A stretch of 64,000 nt of DNA, taken from Cloeon dipterum. Taxonomy: Eukaryota > Arthropoda > Insecta > Ephemeroptera > Baetidae. Shown piece after piece: positions 1-12,200 of this stretch; positions within the stretch are counted from its first letter, which is position 1; each line of letters opens with the position of its first letter. The DNA is taken from contig NC_088787.1 of assembly GCF_949628265.1 (NCBI RefSeq), positions 4,888,501 to 4,952,500 of the forward strand, written 5' to 3'. Made by a program: the position numbers and the translations under genes. Under the pieces are notes generated by a model. It saw only the letters and a list, made by a program, of their open reading frames with translations, was not told the DNA's origin and made no database searches.

Positions 1-623
1 GGGTTGACGTGGATGCTGCTGGCCTTGCTGGCTTTGGACACGGGCAGCTGGGCGATGGGCCACGCAGGGTCCAGCAACTGCACCCTGGCGTCCAAAGCGT
101 ACAATTTTGTCGCGGGGAAAATGTCCGTCCACGAGTTTCGCAGTTTGAACAGCGACGCTCGGGTCTTTTCGTCCACCTGGAGGAACGAAACCGTCAGGCC
201 TGCTCTCAGGAATAAACAAGACAAAAACAAACTAACCTCCTCGAACACGTTGCAGAAGTTGGTCACTAGGTTGGTCATGAAGAGGTCAATGTAGACCTTC
301 TTCACGTTCTTGCAAATCGAGTCGATTAAGTAGAAAACAGGCAGTTTGCACTTGGGATCGGCCTGCAAGTCCAAGAGTGACCGTTACAGCATCGATTGTC
401 CACGCAGATACCGCGTCATCACGTGTGACGTAAATGAGTGAAATTCGCATCTTACCTTGGCGAGCTGTTTTTCGACGGCGTCGACGATGGCCGGCGCGAT
501 GCTCTTGTTCTCGTCGGCCAGCATGGTCAGCATTTGAATCAGAGGCCTGCTGTTGACCACAAGGTCGGCCAACGAACTTCTAAACTCCTTGATCACCTCT
601 TGGCCCGCCCTGTCCAGCTCCAT
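1..623 (-). CDS. Pcf11: Pcf11, pre-mRNA cleavage and polyadenylation factor, N-terminal part (partial)
   Basis: Pcf11 is a subunit of cleavage factor II. Its N-terminal CID domain binds the phosphorylated RNA polymerase II C-terminal domain and couples 3' end cleavage to termination. Three exons are visible: 456-623 (56 codons, ATG at 623), 237-362 (42 codons) and 1-176, which runs off the window edge. All junctions are GT-AG and phase 0. About 156 residues are seen and cover essentially the whole CID. Family-typical stretches are SSLADLVVNSRPLIQMLT, LPVFYLIDSICKNV and KTRASLFKLRNSW, followed by KLYALD and LDPAWP, which mark the end of the Pcf11 CID rather than the SCAF or Nrd1 families. The gene is head-to-head with Rab30 across an 800-bp spacer. 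Identification is by remembered family resemblance; the rest of the gene lies left of the window. Confidence 0.9.
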
Positions 624-1418
624 GGTGGCGGCTGGGACGGCGCTTCCGCACGCTCCTCAACGGAAATTCGTCGCCACGCACCTCACAACTTCGTCCAAGA
701 ATCGGCTCAATCGGCGCTGAGCGCGTCCGAACGCATCGAACGCTCGTTTCTAGGCCGAAAACACAACCAAATTCGCAGAAGCAGTTTCTCGCAACTAGGC
801 AAAATGGCTGCCCTCCTAGCCGGTGGTCGTACTGGTCGCAGTCCGAATTTACCGGTACCGGTTTACACCGAGAGGCATAATTTACCGGTTATTTAGACGA
901 TTTTTTTAATAAATACCGGTTTAATGCTTCTAATTTAAGACACGGTTGGGTCTAGTTTGTGTTACCGGTATGACTGTGATGACTGTGACGTCATTTCCTC
1001 AACCGCCGCTTAGGGAAACGCGAAAGCAAGCTACGCGCTGATTGGCCGGCGAACTTTCTCGAGCCAATCAGCGCGACTTTTCCTCTAACCGTACCAGCTT
1101 TCTCGGCCACCTGTCGGCCAGCTTGAAAAGCACACACATCTCGACCCCAAATATGACCATTCAGCGAGCAGATGACACTGCGTGCGTTTTAATTTTTTAA
1201 ATAAGCTGCTGATCCCCTGCTGGGCGTGTGAGGGCGACAATTGTTTTTGACAATATCCCGATCGAGGCGATGCCGTAGGCTGACAGGAGGTGAGCTCCCT
1301 GACCGATTAAACTGCATCAGCGAGGGGAAACCAAAATAGCACGCATTAATTTCGGGGGCGGCGCGGGCAGTGAGGTGTGAAACCCGTTTCCTGACGTCTC
1401 TGATCTGATTCATTGCAG
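624..1418. promoter_or_regulatory. Shared divergent promoter region of Pcf11 and Rab30
   Basis: This spacer separates two head-to-head genes. It contains five copies of ACCGGT (851, 857, 884, 915, 964), a full palindromic cAMP-response-type site TGACGTCA at 986-993, and a perfect 12-bp inverted repeat, GCGCTGATTGGC at 1035-1046 and GCCAATCAGCGC at 1063-1074, which places two CCAAT boxes in opposite orientation 16 bp apart. Rab30 coding starts six bases after an acceptor (TTGCAG at 1413-1418), so Rab30 must have a noncoding first exon somewhere in this spacer. Which sites serve which gene is inference. Confidence 0.6.
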
Positions 1419-1424
1419 GGGCCG

Positions 1425-2386
1425 ATGGACGACTACAAATTCTTGTTCAAGGTGGTGCTGGTCGGCAATGCGGGCGTCGGCAAGACGTGTCTCGTTCGCC
1501 GATTCACACAGGTACGATTTTAAATAAAATTCGAAGGGAACGGAGTTAAAATCCTGGTTTCCAGGGGCTCTTCCCGCCTGGCCAGGGCGCCACCATCGGA
1601 GTCGACTTCATGATCAAGACTGTCGAATTGGAGAACGAGAAGGTCAAGGTGAATTTTGAAGGTGTTATTTTAATTCGATGAAGTGGTGACTTTATTATTT
1701 TGGGTCGGCAGTTGCAAATTTGGGACACGGCCGGCCAGGAACGCTTCCGGTCGATCACGCAGAGCTACTACAGGTCGGCACACGCCCTGATTCTCGTCTA
1801 CGACATCAGCAGCCAGCCGACCTTCGACTGCCTGCAGGACTGGCTCAGGGAAATCGAGGAGTACGCAAGCAATAAAGTGCTCAGGGTGCTTGTCGGTGGG
1901 TGGATTACTCAGGATTAATTCGGGTTTTGTCTAAATTGGGGGTTTTGCAGGCAATAAAACGGACAGGGAGGACCGCGAAATCCCCACGTCGGTCGGAGAG
2001 GACTTTGCCAACAGGCATAACATGTATTTCGTCGAGACGTCGGCCAAGGAGGCCGAGAACGTCGAAAGACTCTTCATGGTGATCGCTTCCGAATTAATGG
2101 AGGTATTTTTAATTTTTTTTAGTAAAAACAGTTTTTCTCTGGTATTAATAATAATTTGTGAAATTTTTTATCGCTTTTTAATTAACACCACATCTTGTTA
2201 TCTCAATTTAATGAGCCTTATCTCGTTTAATCCGTGAAACACGATGACACATAATTATCTGGCCTAAATAGAATCATTGTTTTGCAGCAGGCTCGGTCAA
2301 AGGAGCTGCCGAGGTACGAGACGCCGGCGCTGAGCAGCCGTTCGACGTCCGTGGGCGACGGTGGCTGCTGCGGCCGCTTTTCCTAG
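1425..2386 (+). CDS. Rab30: Rab30 small GTPase
   Basis: Rab30 is a Golgi-associated Rab GTPase acting in membrane traffic. Coding exons are 1425-1511, 1565-1648, 1712-1895, 1951-2102 and 2288-2386 (201 residues); the junction at 1895/1951 splits a Gly codon. The G motifs are all present: P-loop GNAGVGKT (residues 14-21), WDTAGQE (61-67), NKTD (120-123) and ETSAK (147-151). The C-terminus ends GGCCGRFS, a double-cysteine geranylgeranylation site (Cys196-Cys197). The N-terminal [20 protein letters not shown] and the switch/interswitch VDFMIKTVE are characteristic of Rab30 among Rabs. The ATG follows an acceptor by six bases, so a 5' UTR exon lies upstream. A poly(A) signal AATAAA lies at 2772-2777, giving a 3' UTR of about 400 nt. 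The gene converges on LAMTOR1. Confidence 0.93.
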
Positions 2387-3149
2387 TGGCTCTCTCCGAG
2401 TGTTTTTGAATGGACATGGTTGTTGTTTGCATTCACGAGGTTGTTGTTTGTTGTTAGACGTAAACTCGCGCATTCCGAGCAAAAATTCAGCATTGTACTT
2501 AAAGAAAAAGTATTCGATCGACGCCTCGTTAATTTATTATTGTTTTTGTGTATACTTCTGTGATAACAACCGAGCAAAGCTTTATTATTACTACTACAAT
2601 TATTTTTGTTTATTCCGATTACACACCGATTTCGCTGCATTTCTCGCGCACCTGACTAACTAATCTGTCTGTCGACGGCAGCCCAATTAATGTTGCTAGT
2701 TTAATTATTTATGCTTTTATTCCGATTGATTTCGCACTCTATTTACCAGTGTTTGTATACCTTTTGAGACAAATAAACTGAAATCAAATCCGAATCACGT
2801 CTCTTTACGAATATATATATATAATTATTTATTTATTTATTCATCGAAACAATTGGTATAGTTTTAATTCTAGGAGTCGTGCGTGGAGAGCCGATAGCAG
2901 ATCTGGAGATAGATAACAAAAATAAAAAATCTTGCCGAATTAAGCACTAAAACGGGGAGGGGGGGGGGGTGGCGGGGGACGCAAAAAACAACCAAGGCTG
3001 AAACGCGCGCTGATCAGTCACTAAAATAGAGGGGATAGCAAATAATAAAGTCTGGCTGACTGGGGCGCGAGCGAGCGTGTGGCGCAAGTCTTTCTTCCAT
3101 TCGTTTGTTTGATTCACTCGAGGGGCACGAGCGTCCTTGTATCACAGGC
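2387..3149. other. 3' UTRs of the convergent Rab30 and LAMTOR1 genes
   Basis: No coding sequence is seen. The Rab30 poly(A) signal at 2772-2777 (+) and overlapping reverse-strand AATAAA copies for LAMTOR1 at 2828-2841 lie only about 50 bp apart, so the two transcripts end almost back to back. A run of about ten G on the plus strand near 2960 lies in the presumed LAMTOR1 3' UTR. Confidence 0.55.
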
Positions 3150-4513
3150 TCACGGAATGCGGAACGGCACCACCAGATCCTCCTTGTGCTCCACCTTGAT
3201 GTTGGACATCGCCTCGCTCGCCGCTTCCATAAAGTAGTTCATCTGTCGCAGAGGAAAATTTAAATATCAGTCTGTTTTCAACCAGGGGAAGATTTAAAAT
3301 CGTTAAAAATGTGTGGGAAATTAAATAAAAAATTATTTTGATAAATTTAATACCATAAGGCCGTCAGTTTGAACACATTTTGGTTGCTACTGCGCATCCA
3401 ATATGGCGTTCTAAAGGGACTGGGGACCGGACAATCCAATTAATAGATAAATTATGACAAAATTGGTTCATAAAATAAAATGGCGTATTGAATAGTGTCA
3501 CCAGACGTTAGACAAACTCCCTGAATTACTGAAAATATTCCCCAAGGCGCTTAAAGGCGCCATCTTGGAGCAAAAATTTCACGGTAATCCAGAGCAAAAT
3601 TTTAGAATCATGCCAATGAACCAAAATTCTTAGTTTCCAGGTGTTCCGTGCGCCAAAAACCCGAAATTTTCCTCTAGACACTTACGGCGGCCATATTTGC
3701 GCAGCACTTAAAAACACAATTTTTCTAATTCGAGAAACAAACCGTTTGCAGATCAGTCGGCAGCACCGTTTCCGTGGAGAGCAGCTTTTCGGGGGCGGGC
3801 AGGTCGGCGAGCAGGCAGACCTTGGTGGGTGGCGAGCGCCACCGCTGCATCACGGCAATGCCGTTGAGCCGCTGCGTGTAGTGCGTCACGCGTTCCCGGT
3901 ACTCGTGCTGCTCCAGCGTGTGCGAGTCCAGCGCCGCGACGTCGATCACGTTTCTGCAAACACAGCTTGTTTACCAAGAGATATAATAATAATAAAATTG
4001 TTCTTTAGCACAATGGCTGTCGAGTTGCCCTTTGGACACAATACCAACTCGATAAAAAAACAATTAATGTTCACAACATTGTGACATGAAAAATCGATTA
4101 GTTCAACAATGTCTCTTGCAGTCCTCTAATTCGTGACGTCATCCTATTAAAAGCCCCGTCTTAAATACACATAATCCCAATTTTATATCGACAAAATTTA
4201 AGCTTCCAGCAGCCATGGTCCTTACGAAAATTTTAGCACAACTCACGAGGCTGTTTCCTGCAGAATCCTGTTCAGAGCCGACTGCTCATCAGAGGTCTTT
4301 GGCATGGAGTTGGGGTAGCGGGAGAGGAAGTCGTCACTCTGCACCCTGAGGATGTTGGTGTTGTTGCTGACCGGGTCCTCGAGCAGGCGGCTGCGCTCCG
4401 TCACCTCGCCCGACTGCGAAAAATTGTCACATTAAAGAGGCTCCGGCAGCGATCAGGGCGCTTACCTGGGAGTTGGCGTCGTCGCCGCAACAACTGTCGC
4501 AGCAGTTGCCCAT
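3150..4513 (-). CDS. Lamtor1: LAMTOR1 (p18), Ragulator lysosomal anchor subunit
   Basis: LAMTOR1 wraps the Ragulator complex and anchors it on late endosomes/lysosomes, where it recruits Rag GTPases and mTORC1. Coding exons (minus strand) are 4466-4513, 4247-4413, 3743-3953 and 3150-3242, giving 172 residues. The start MGNCCDSCC carries the expected N-myristoylation glycine (Gly2) and palmitoylation cysteines (Cys4/Cys5). Further family landmarks are RSRLLEDP, SDEQSALNRILQETASNVID, LEQHEYRERVTHYTQRL and the C-terminal KVEHKEDLVVPFRIP, which parallels the vertebrate ending KEELVVQFGIP. Length is close to the usual 160 or so. The second intron contains a TGACGTCA at 4134-4141. It is divergent from Ankle2, with about 725 bp between the two ATGs. 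Confidence 0.92.
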
Positions 4514-5238
4514 TTTGCGTTCGGCGGTTCGGCTCGGGAGGTGAAACGGTCAATCAAAAACGCCCATGAATTTTGAGGCACAAGTTTTGTGATCTTGTCG
4601 GCAGCTGATGAGATATTATCATGTGATGGACATGGACGACCACTGCTGCCAACGTAACCAAATAAATCGAAAATTTAGAAAATTCGCAGCACGAATTTGG
4701 CCAAGATTCGGGAATTGTTAAAGACTTTTATTGAGAAATTTGAAAAATTCTTGGATAGAAATGAAATTCTTAGGACAAAGAATTTTTTAAACCAGTCATG
4801 ATCAGCTGGAAAAGTAGGCGGGGCTCATTTTAGGCGGTTTTCTTATCAAAATTCAGCAACAATACGTGAAAATTTCAGAAGCAATCTAAAAATCACTCAA
4901 AATTTGGACAATTCCGTGAATTCACTCTGTGTCGCATTTTATTTACTAAGAATTCTCGTCAAGTTGGTGAGCGTGGAGGCGGTTGGCGACCACGAAGCGC
5001 CCGCCCCCCTCTCTCACTGGCAGCTAGCTTTAGCTTTTTCGTCCTGCTTTCGCATTCTATGTATTATTTTCCTCTCTCGGCGGCTGGTGACCTCGTGTGT
5101 GGGTGAACTGCGCCGATTGATGCCTCCGGACGGCGGCCGGTGAGTGTCAGCGGCCGAATCGGTCATCGCGTCGGCCAGTTTGGTGCATAGCTCGAGTGGC
5201 TCTCGCGACACGGACGGACGGACGGACGGACGGATGCG
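4514..5238. promoter_or_regulatory. Divergent 5' region of LAMTOR1 and Ankle2
   Basis: The left half is AT-rich; the part from about 4965 to 5238 is GC-rich and is probably the Ankle2 5' UTR. Just before the Ankle2 ATG there is a GGAC tetranucleotide tract (about 5209-5233). Unlike several other 5' regions in this window, it contains no ACCGGT. Confidence 0.45.
5209..5233 (+). repeat. GGAC tetranucleotide microsatellite in the Ankle2 5' UTR
   Basis: About six tandem copies of CGGA/GGAC lie directly before the Ankle2 start. The last one runs into an upstream ATG at 5234. Confidence 0.85.
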
Positions 5239-5254
5239 ATGGAGAAGCTGGTGA
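5234..5254 (+). promoter_or_regulatory. Overlapping upstream ORF at the Ankle2 start
   Basis: An ATG five bases before the Ankle2 ATG opens a six-codon ORF in another frame that ends at TGA 5252-5254, inside the Ankle2 coding sequence. Such an ORF could lower or gate translation at the main ATG. The reading frame is seen directly; its use is inference. Confidence 0.5.
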
Positions 5255-8200
5255 GCGCGGAGGGCGTGCGGGCCATGTCGGACAACGAGCTGTCGGACGC
5301 GCTGTTCGGGCTCGGCCTGGGCCGCACGCCGGTCACCAACTCGACGCGGCCGTGGCTCGAGAAGAAGTTGCTCGACAAGCTCGAGTGGAGCGACCGCATC
5401 GAGCCGCAGATCGACGAGAAGCAGCAGCAGCACAGCCTCGACACCATCAACAACAGCATCAACGACATCATCGCACAGGGCCCAGAGCCCGACGTCCCGG
5501 ACGATGACGCCGGAAATAGGGTCTACTACGCTGTCTTCTGTCCCAATGACAACGCCGAAGATGGTATACATTTTTCATTTTGATGTTTTTCTCTCCCAAA
5601 AACTGTTTAACGTCCTATTTTTTTTAAATTAAAATTAAAATTGTTTCGAATAGGTTTGTATGCACTTTTTAAATATTAAAATATCCTGATAATTTTTATT
5701 TTTCCCTTCGTCATACAATTTTATTTCTACTTTTAATTATTTTTTTTTTTGTTTTTGCGTCTTAAAAAATTCTTGGGAAAAATCCAAGCCATATGACGCC
5801 TTTAAAATTTAAATTTAAAAATTGTAAATTATTTTAGGCCTTGATTTTTTTAGGAAAATTTAAAAATTATTTTTTCTGCCCTACGAAATTTCGATATTTC
5901 CCATTTTTTTTTAATTTCATCTATATTAATTCCCATGTTTTTGCAGACTTTGCGGCCGAGTCTCGCGTGTTCAACCTGCAGGAGGAGGCGCTGCGTTTCG
6001 CAAAAAAGAACAAGCGGTCGCGCTTCAAGGCGTTCCGTGCGTACGAGGAGGCGCTGTCGTTCGCGACGTCGCCAGCGGCCGTGCAGGTCACGTCGCCGCA
6101 GCCCAGCTCTCCGGGCTTTGTCGACGGCGTCAGTAGGTTCAAGGGCCCGAAAAGCCAGGACCTGGTGCAGCTCAGGAAGGAAATCGAGAACGGAAACATA
6201 AATATGGTACAGAAAATTAAATTGAGGCTCAAAGAAAAAAAAATTTATGAAAAATATGTCTTCAGGTCCGTCGAATGATCTGGGAAAACCCGCGGTACCT
6301 GATTAGCAACGGTGACATGCCGTCGATCCTGCAGGAGGGGGCCAGGTACAACGCTTTACACGTGGCGGCGCGCAAGGGCAGTGCAGAGATGGCGGCGTTG
6401 ATCGCGGACACGATCTCGGACACAAAGTTCGTGCAGCTGCTGTACGGCGACTGCCTGGAGAACTGTCGGCAGCGAAGTAGCATTTTGCTCGACCTCTACC
6501 TCAACATGCCGGACAAGGGGCTGCACGAGACGCCGCTGCACATAGCGGCCAAGCTCGGCGCGGTGCGCTGCGTCGAGGTCTTCGTCGGCTATCCCGAGTG
6601 CAAGAAGAACCAGCTCAACAAGGAAAAGCTCACGCCAGCAGAGGTAACGAATTTGTGTTTTTACCAGCGTGAAGTTCATAAATACGTGGTATCTGCCCTG
6701 ATTTCTAGTTCCCCTTTCTGCTTGACCCCTCCGATCTTTTTAAGCTGTCCTTCGCCCTCTTTAACAACCTTTAGTTTCCTATATCCTAGGTTTTTCTTAT
6801 AAACTGCATTTTTAGACCTGAGCAATCTCCCCTCTTATCATTTATCTTACTTATAAAAACCCAATTTCCTCTTCCCCTCCCCTCTGCCCTGATGTTTCCC
6901 CTTCTCTGGTCGTTGTTTAGCTATTCTTAGCATTTATATTATATTCCCTTCTTCCATTTGTTACTTATCTCCTGATGTTTTCTTATTTCTTTCAGTGTGC
7001 CCCTCTTTGCACCCTGAGTAGCCCTAGTCATCTCCCTTATTTTTCAAATTTCACCTTTCCACTTTCCCTTTCGTTATATTTCCGATAGCAGCCCTTTATT
7101 AGCATTGGAAATGAAAAATTAGAATTCCTCTAGGTCTTCCTATGTTCCCTTTTCGCCCTGAGTGACCTGAGTCACCTCCCCTCTTTCTTCCAACTGTTTT
7201 CTCGCCTCCCTCTCATTTTCCACTCTACAACTTCACCTTTATTTTTCGTTCTATATTTGTTTTAATATTATTTGCCTTTCAGATCATCTGCAGCAGGCAG
7301 TGTCCGCATCCTTCGGCAGCACAGGAGATCCGGCACCTTTTACAGGACACGTTTTTCGTGCCGGTGCTGCGTTCGCCAACGCAAGACCAGCCCGAGGTCG
7401 GCGACCCCTTCTCCACCACCAAGCCTCTCGTGAGTTTCCCCGTGTTGAAATAAAAATTTATGGACGTGACTCAAATTCCTAAATTCCTCTCCAGGTGACG
7501 AGCATGGAGGTGAGCGCATTTGCCGGCCCAATGGAGCTGGAGCATGCCAAAGTATTCCACCGACAATGGAAATCGCCCTCACCGAGGGTCAAGCGGCCTT
7601 TAAGCACCGCCAGACTGAGTGATTTCACCCGCGGACTCGAACGAGACGGCCGGTAAGCCTCTAAACCTCTAAAAAATATGTACTTTTTTTTAGTTTGACT
7701 TAAATTACTAAAAACCAAAATTTCCTAGTTTTTTTTTATTTGATAATTTATTTATTTTACCGTTCTTAGTTGCTATCTGAGTATCTGACTGTAATTTGTT
7801 GTGGACAGCGACCTGGCCCGCTTGCACAACGTCAAATGGAAAGAATTCTGGCCATTCCTCGGCATCTACACGGATTTGGGCTCGGAGGAGGGTTTGATGG
7901 CGCTGGAGGAATTTTTCAAGTCCAAATTTAGCGAGCAGCCCGACACTCCCAGCCCGCTCAGCGACCTTTGCGACTCTTTCCGAACCGTCAGCCTCACCGA
8001 AAGACAGGTAATATCATCTGGCAGTAAGGAATCAACTATTGAAAACTTGAAGAAGGGACAGGGGAAGACCTAAGACTGCTGAAAACGACATAATAACGAC
8101 TAAGGGGAGGGGGAAAGGAACTTACCCTGGTTACCCGCCCCTTTTTCTCTTGTTAAAACAACAATGTTAACAAAACAACTTTATTCCTGCCAGTTACATA

Positions 8201-9183
8201 CAAATTCTAAGGTTTTTTCCCAAGCACCTGACTCATTTCCCCTCTGTATTTCAAGGTGGGCGTTCGTCGTCCGCCTCCGGACCCACCGCGGCTGCCGGAA
8301 CTGAGCCAAAACCCTCTTCAGTACATCGAGACGACGTGTCAGGTGCTGGCGCGGCGGCTGGCCGACGGTCTGGAGCGGCAGCTGCAGGCGCAGCACGACC
8401 GGCGCGGCCTCAAAGGGCTGCTGCACGCCGAGGCCAAGAACATGCAGCGCATCGTGCTCAGCTTCCGCTCGGAGCACCAGTTCAGCACGTCGGTAGACTA
8501 CACGCTGGTGCACAGCCGCATCGCCACGCTGGCCAGACACTATTTGCGCCGCGTCGCCGACCCCCTCCAGCTGGCCGCCCTGTTCGCCAACCTCCAGAGC
8601 ATCGTCACCTCCGACCTCGACCTCTCCTCCGACGACGAGCAGCAGACCACCGCAGACAGGTACCAATTTTTTGCTTTAAAAACCACCGAATTTGACCCAA
8701 AAAAGGTCACATTTTGCGCCAAAAAATTCAGAAAATTATGGTGAGTTAAAATTTTTGGTCATTTGGCTCTTTACTGATTTTAAAATCCCTTTTTTTGTAA
8801 TCCATCATTAAAATTTTTCATTTTAAATAAAAATGTACAAATCAATGCAGTTTTATTTACCAAAAAATTTATAATATGTTAAATGGATTTGTCCAGGTCG
8901 TCGTCGGTAATGCGGGAGCAGGTGCAGTGCGTGGGCCGAATGCTGGTGCGCGGCTCCGCCGACGTGCCGATGTGCGAGAGCGTCGAGTGGATGTGGGCCC
9001 AGTGCCGCAGCTGCTGCTGCTCGTGGCTGCCGGCGCAGAACGTGCGCACGCCCCGCACCCGCGGCTCCTCCCTGAAGCGGCCTCAGGCCCACAGACAGCA
9101 GCAGCAGCAGCAGTACAACCACAACCACGTGCAGACTCAGCAGCAGCAGCAGCAGGAGACGCCGCCCAGGAACAACAACCAGC

Positions 9184-9215
<32 letters not shown>

Positions 9216-12200
9216 CGACAGCCCAAACACGACTCGGACGAATCATCAGGTCAGGAGCTGCTCTCAATTCACTCTTGACTTTTATCTTCTGTTTCAAAGT
9301 TTTTTTTTTAATTAAAAATATTTTTCCAGCATTTTTTATAATGAATTAAAATTAAGATTCTGGAACACTGCGCCTTTGGATTTAACTAAAAAAATCTTTA
9401 TCTGGCTCACAATCATTGCCGCAGGAACAAAAACTGGATATTGGTAAAATTTAACTTCACAGGATTTTTGTAACCATGGGAAAATTTAACCGGAATATTT
9501 AAAGAAAATAAATTGTTGCCTAATAATCAGTTCAATTTTTCATCAACCCTCATTTTTTAAATTAATGTCAAAACGATTCGTCTATTTAAAATAATTGAAT
9601 CTCTTCAGCGGCAAAATTGCGTAAAAGTAATCAATTCTTTTGAATACATTTTCGTGTAGCGTTTAAATTAGAATGGATTATATTAAATAATTTTTTGGAC
9701 GTTTTCTAAAAAGCAAACCAAATAAAATTTCTCCGACAAATTGAAAAATTGTTCCTGTAAGTAATTTCATCCGCTTTAATCTGATACGTTTATATTTCCC
9801 AAAATTTATTAGATGTTTTGGGCTGATTGTATTTAATTTTTATTACTTACAAAATTTTTGACGTTATATTTTTTAATTGCCTGTGTCTTTAAATCTCTTT
9901 CTGCTGACAAATCGAGTTTATTTTTTATTTTAAATAGTGTATGTTACTTGAGTTAGTTTTATTTTTAACAGAAATGTTTTTAAATTTTATTTTAAGACTG
10001 CTTTTTTAACTTTTAGACAGTCAAAGTTTAAAAAATTAAATAGTGTGGCAAAAATTCATCCTGTTTGTCAGAGAGTTTGGTGCGAAAACCTGGCTAGTCA
10101 GCACGTTTGAAAATTGAATTAGAGCCACGCGGAAATAGGGAAGAATTGTATTTTTATTTTTTTTAGTAATCCACGCCGAGAATTTTCTCAGAATTTTTCT
10201 TTTGGCTGCAATTGAACGGAAATTTATCCTTGGGTTTTATTTTAATAAGCGATATTTTTTAACCTTAAAAGTGGCCAAAAAATTGGAACATGTTAATTTT
10301 TTTTCAAAATATTAAGGGCTTGGCAATGTTATTACGGCTGATTTTAATTTCTCTTCACGAGATCTATCCTGAAGTACAATTATGCCAATTTTCTGTGAAT
10401 CTCTGTATTAAGAAGCAAAATAATAATATCAAGTATAGAGACAGTGTTAAATTTTTAATATTTAAAAAAATCAAAATAATTGCGTGAGCAACAAAAATAT
10501 TGTACTATTAATTCTCATTTCCTCATTTTTTTTTTCATTCCTATTTTGCAGATGATGAAGACGATTCCGAGGATAATTTTTTCACTCCTCCGTCGTCGGT
10601 GGCGGGTTCTGACGACGAGGACGACTTCCAGGTGGCCGAGCAGGGTCGCATGGTCTTCATCAACGGGTACTGCTTAATTTAATCTCGCGCATTCTTAATA
10701 TTCTCCCCCGTTTTTGGTCGCTCAGAAACGAGCCGAGCAAGCTGGACCTGGACGTGTTGCGGGCGTGCGAGTCGCAGCTGTTGTCGCAGAGCCGGTTTCC
10801 CTTCGTGTGGCGCTGGCGACACCAGATCCGCACCTTCCCAGAGACAGACAGACTACGGTACGTCATCTACATTACACACACAAAAAAAAAAAAAAAAAAA
10901 ACTGGCCTCGAACCGAAAAATTAGCAAGAAAACAAATTTGAAAATTTGATCGCCTTGTTTATATCGATTTTTTGCCGCTGTCTGAATTTTTCAAGTACAA
11001 TTCAACTGAGTTTGGAGCCGTTCTTTTATTAAACTTTACAAAAAATGATTATTATTGAGGAAATCGTGGTTTTTATTTCCAATAAATTAATTTTGCCGGC
11101 TTCAAAGCTTCAAGGACGAAAATCTCATTATTATTTTTATGGACAGTCAGCCTGCGTCTTAAATTCATTTATTGAAGGAAAAGAGCCGAATGTTATGGTT
11201 TTATTGTGTGCAAATAATTATCTTTTAGAATGGAAATTGAGCTAATATTTTAGATTTGTGCATTTTTTTCTGATTGACGTCATAAATTTGAAGTTAAGCT
11301 TTACTTTTAACTACTCTAAAGACTATAAATTTAACAGAATTTTAATGGCATATATTTTCCATACCGAAAATACTGTCAACTTGAAGATTTTTATAAAAAT
11401 CGTCTAATTTTCTCTGCATTTTGAGGTCAAAATATTCAACTTTAGTGCATTTTCTCATATCTACAGCTTAGATATAATTTATTGACCCGCCTAAATTTAT
11501 AAATAAGTAAAATTCATGGAACGGACTAAAAATTGGCTACTGAATGACTTTAAGAGAGATGTAAAACGTTAAAAATTGGGTTTTGGTTCAAGACAAACTC
11601 CTTCAATGTCGGGCATTTTGAATTTGACCATTTTTTGCCTGATATTAAATTAATTTGTGTAAGAAATATCTAAATAAAAACATTGCTTGACACTGGAATT
11701 CGAAATTTCAGTCGATTATTATCGATATTTATAATTTAAATTAAAATTATAGCATCATGCAGACAAAAATCTTGGATTTAAGTTTTTAATTTAAAATTTC
11801 TTTAAAGACTCTTTATATTTTCTCACACCGCCCCTCTTTTTGACCTGAGAAACCTGATTCACCACCACTATTTCATCCGATTTGATTTCCCCCGCAACCT
11901 TTTCATTCTTTTTCCTTAAAATAGCCCTTTCGGAGCTGAAAAATTCCCCTTCCCCCCTTCCCATTTTCCTGATTGTTTTTACCTGTGATATTCCTCTTTT
12001 TAAATAACCTCCTGATATTTTCTTATTTATTTCATGCGCCCTGATTGTGAGTGACGGATGTGAAGTCCCCTCCCCTACTTTCTAACATTTCAACCTTCTC
12101 GCTCTCCCCTTTTCTGTCCGTGTAAAAACACAGGAAAATTCCTCTGTGTGTTTGGCTAATTTTTGAGCCAGGAAAACGCCAGAAATATAATTTAGAAGCA

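Noticed and set aside
3380-3705. Possible decayed MITE in the LAMTOR1 intron (TACTGCGCATCCAATATGGCG and GGCCATATTTGCGCAGCA)
   Set aside because: Resembles the subterminal words of the hAT-like family, but ends and target duplication cannot be found.
5014-5571. 185-codon minus-strand frame opposite Ankle2 exon 1
   Set aside because: Shadow of the GC-rich Ankle2 5' exon; low-complexity and no domain, while the plus-strand frame encodes a clear LEM region.
8853-9297. Long frames opposite the Ankle2 polyglutamine exon
   Set aside because: They are leucine or alanine runs created by CAG repeats read in other frames.
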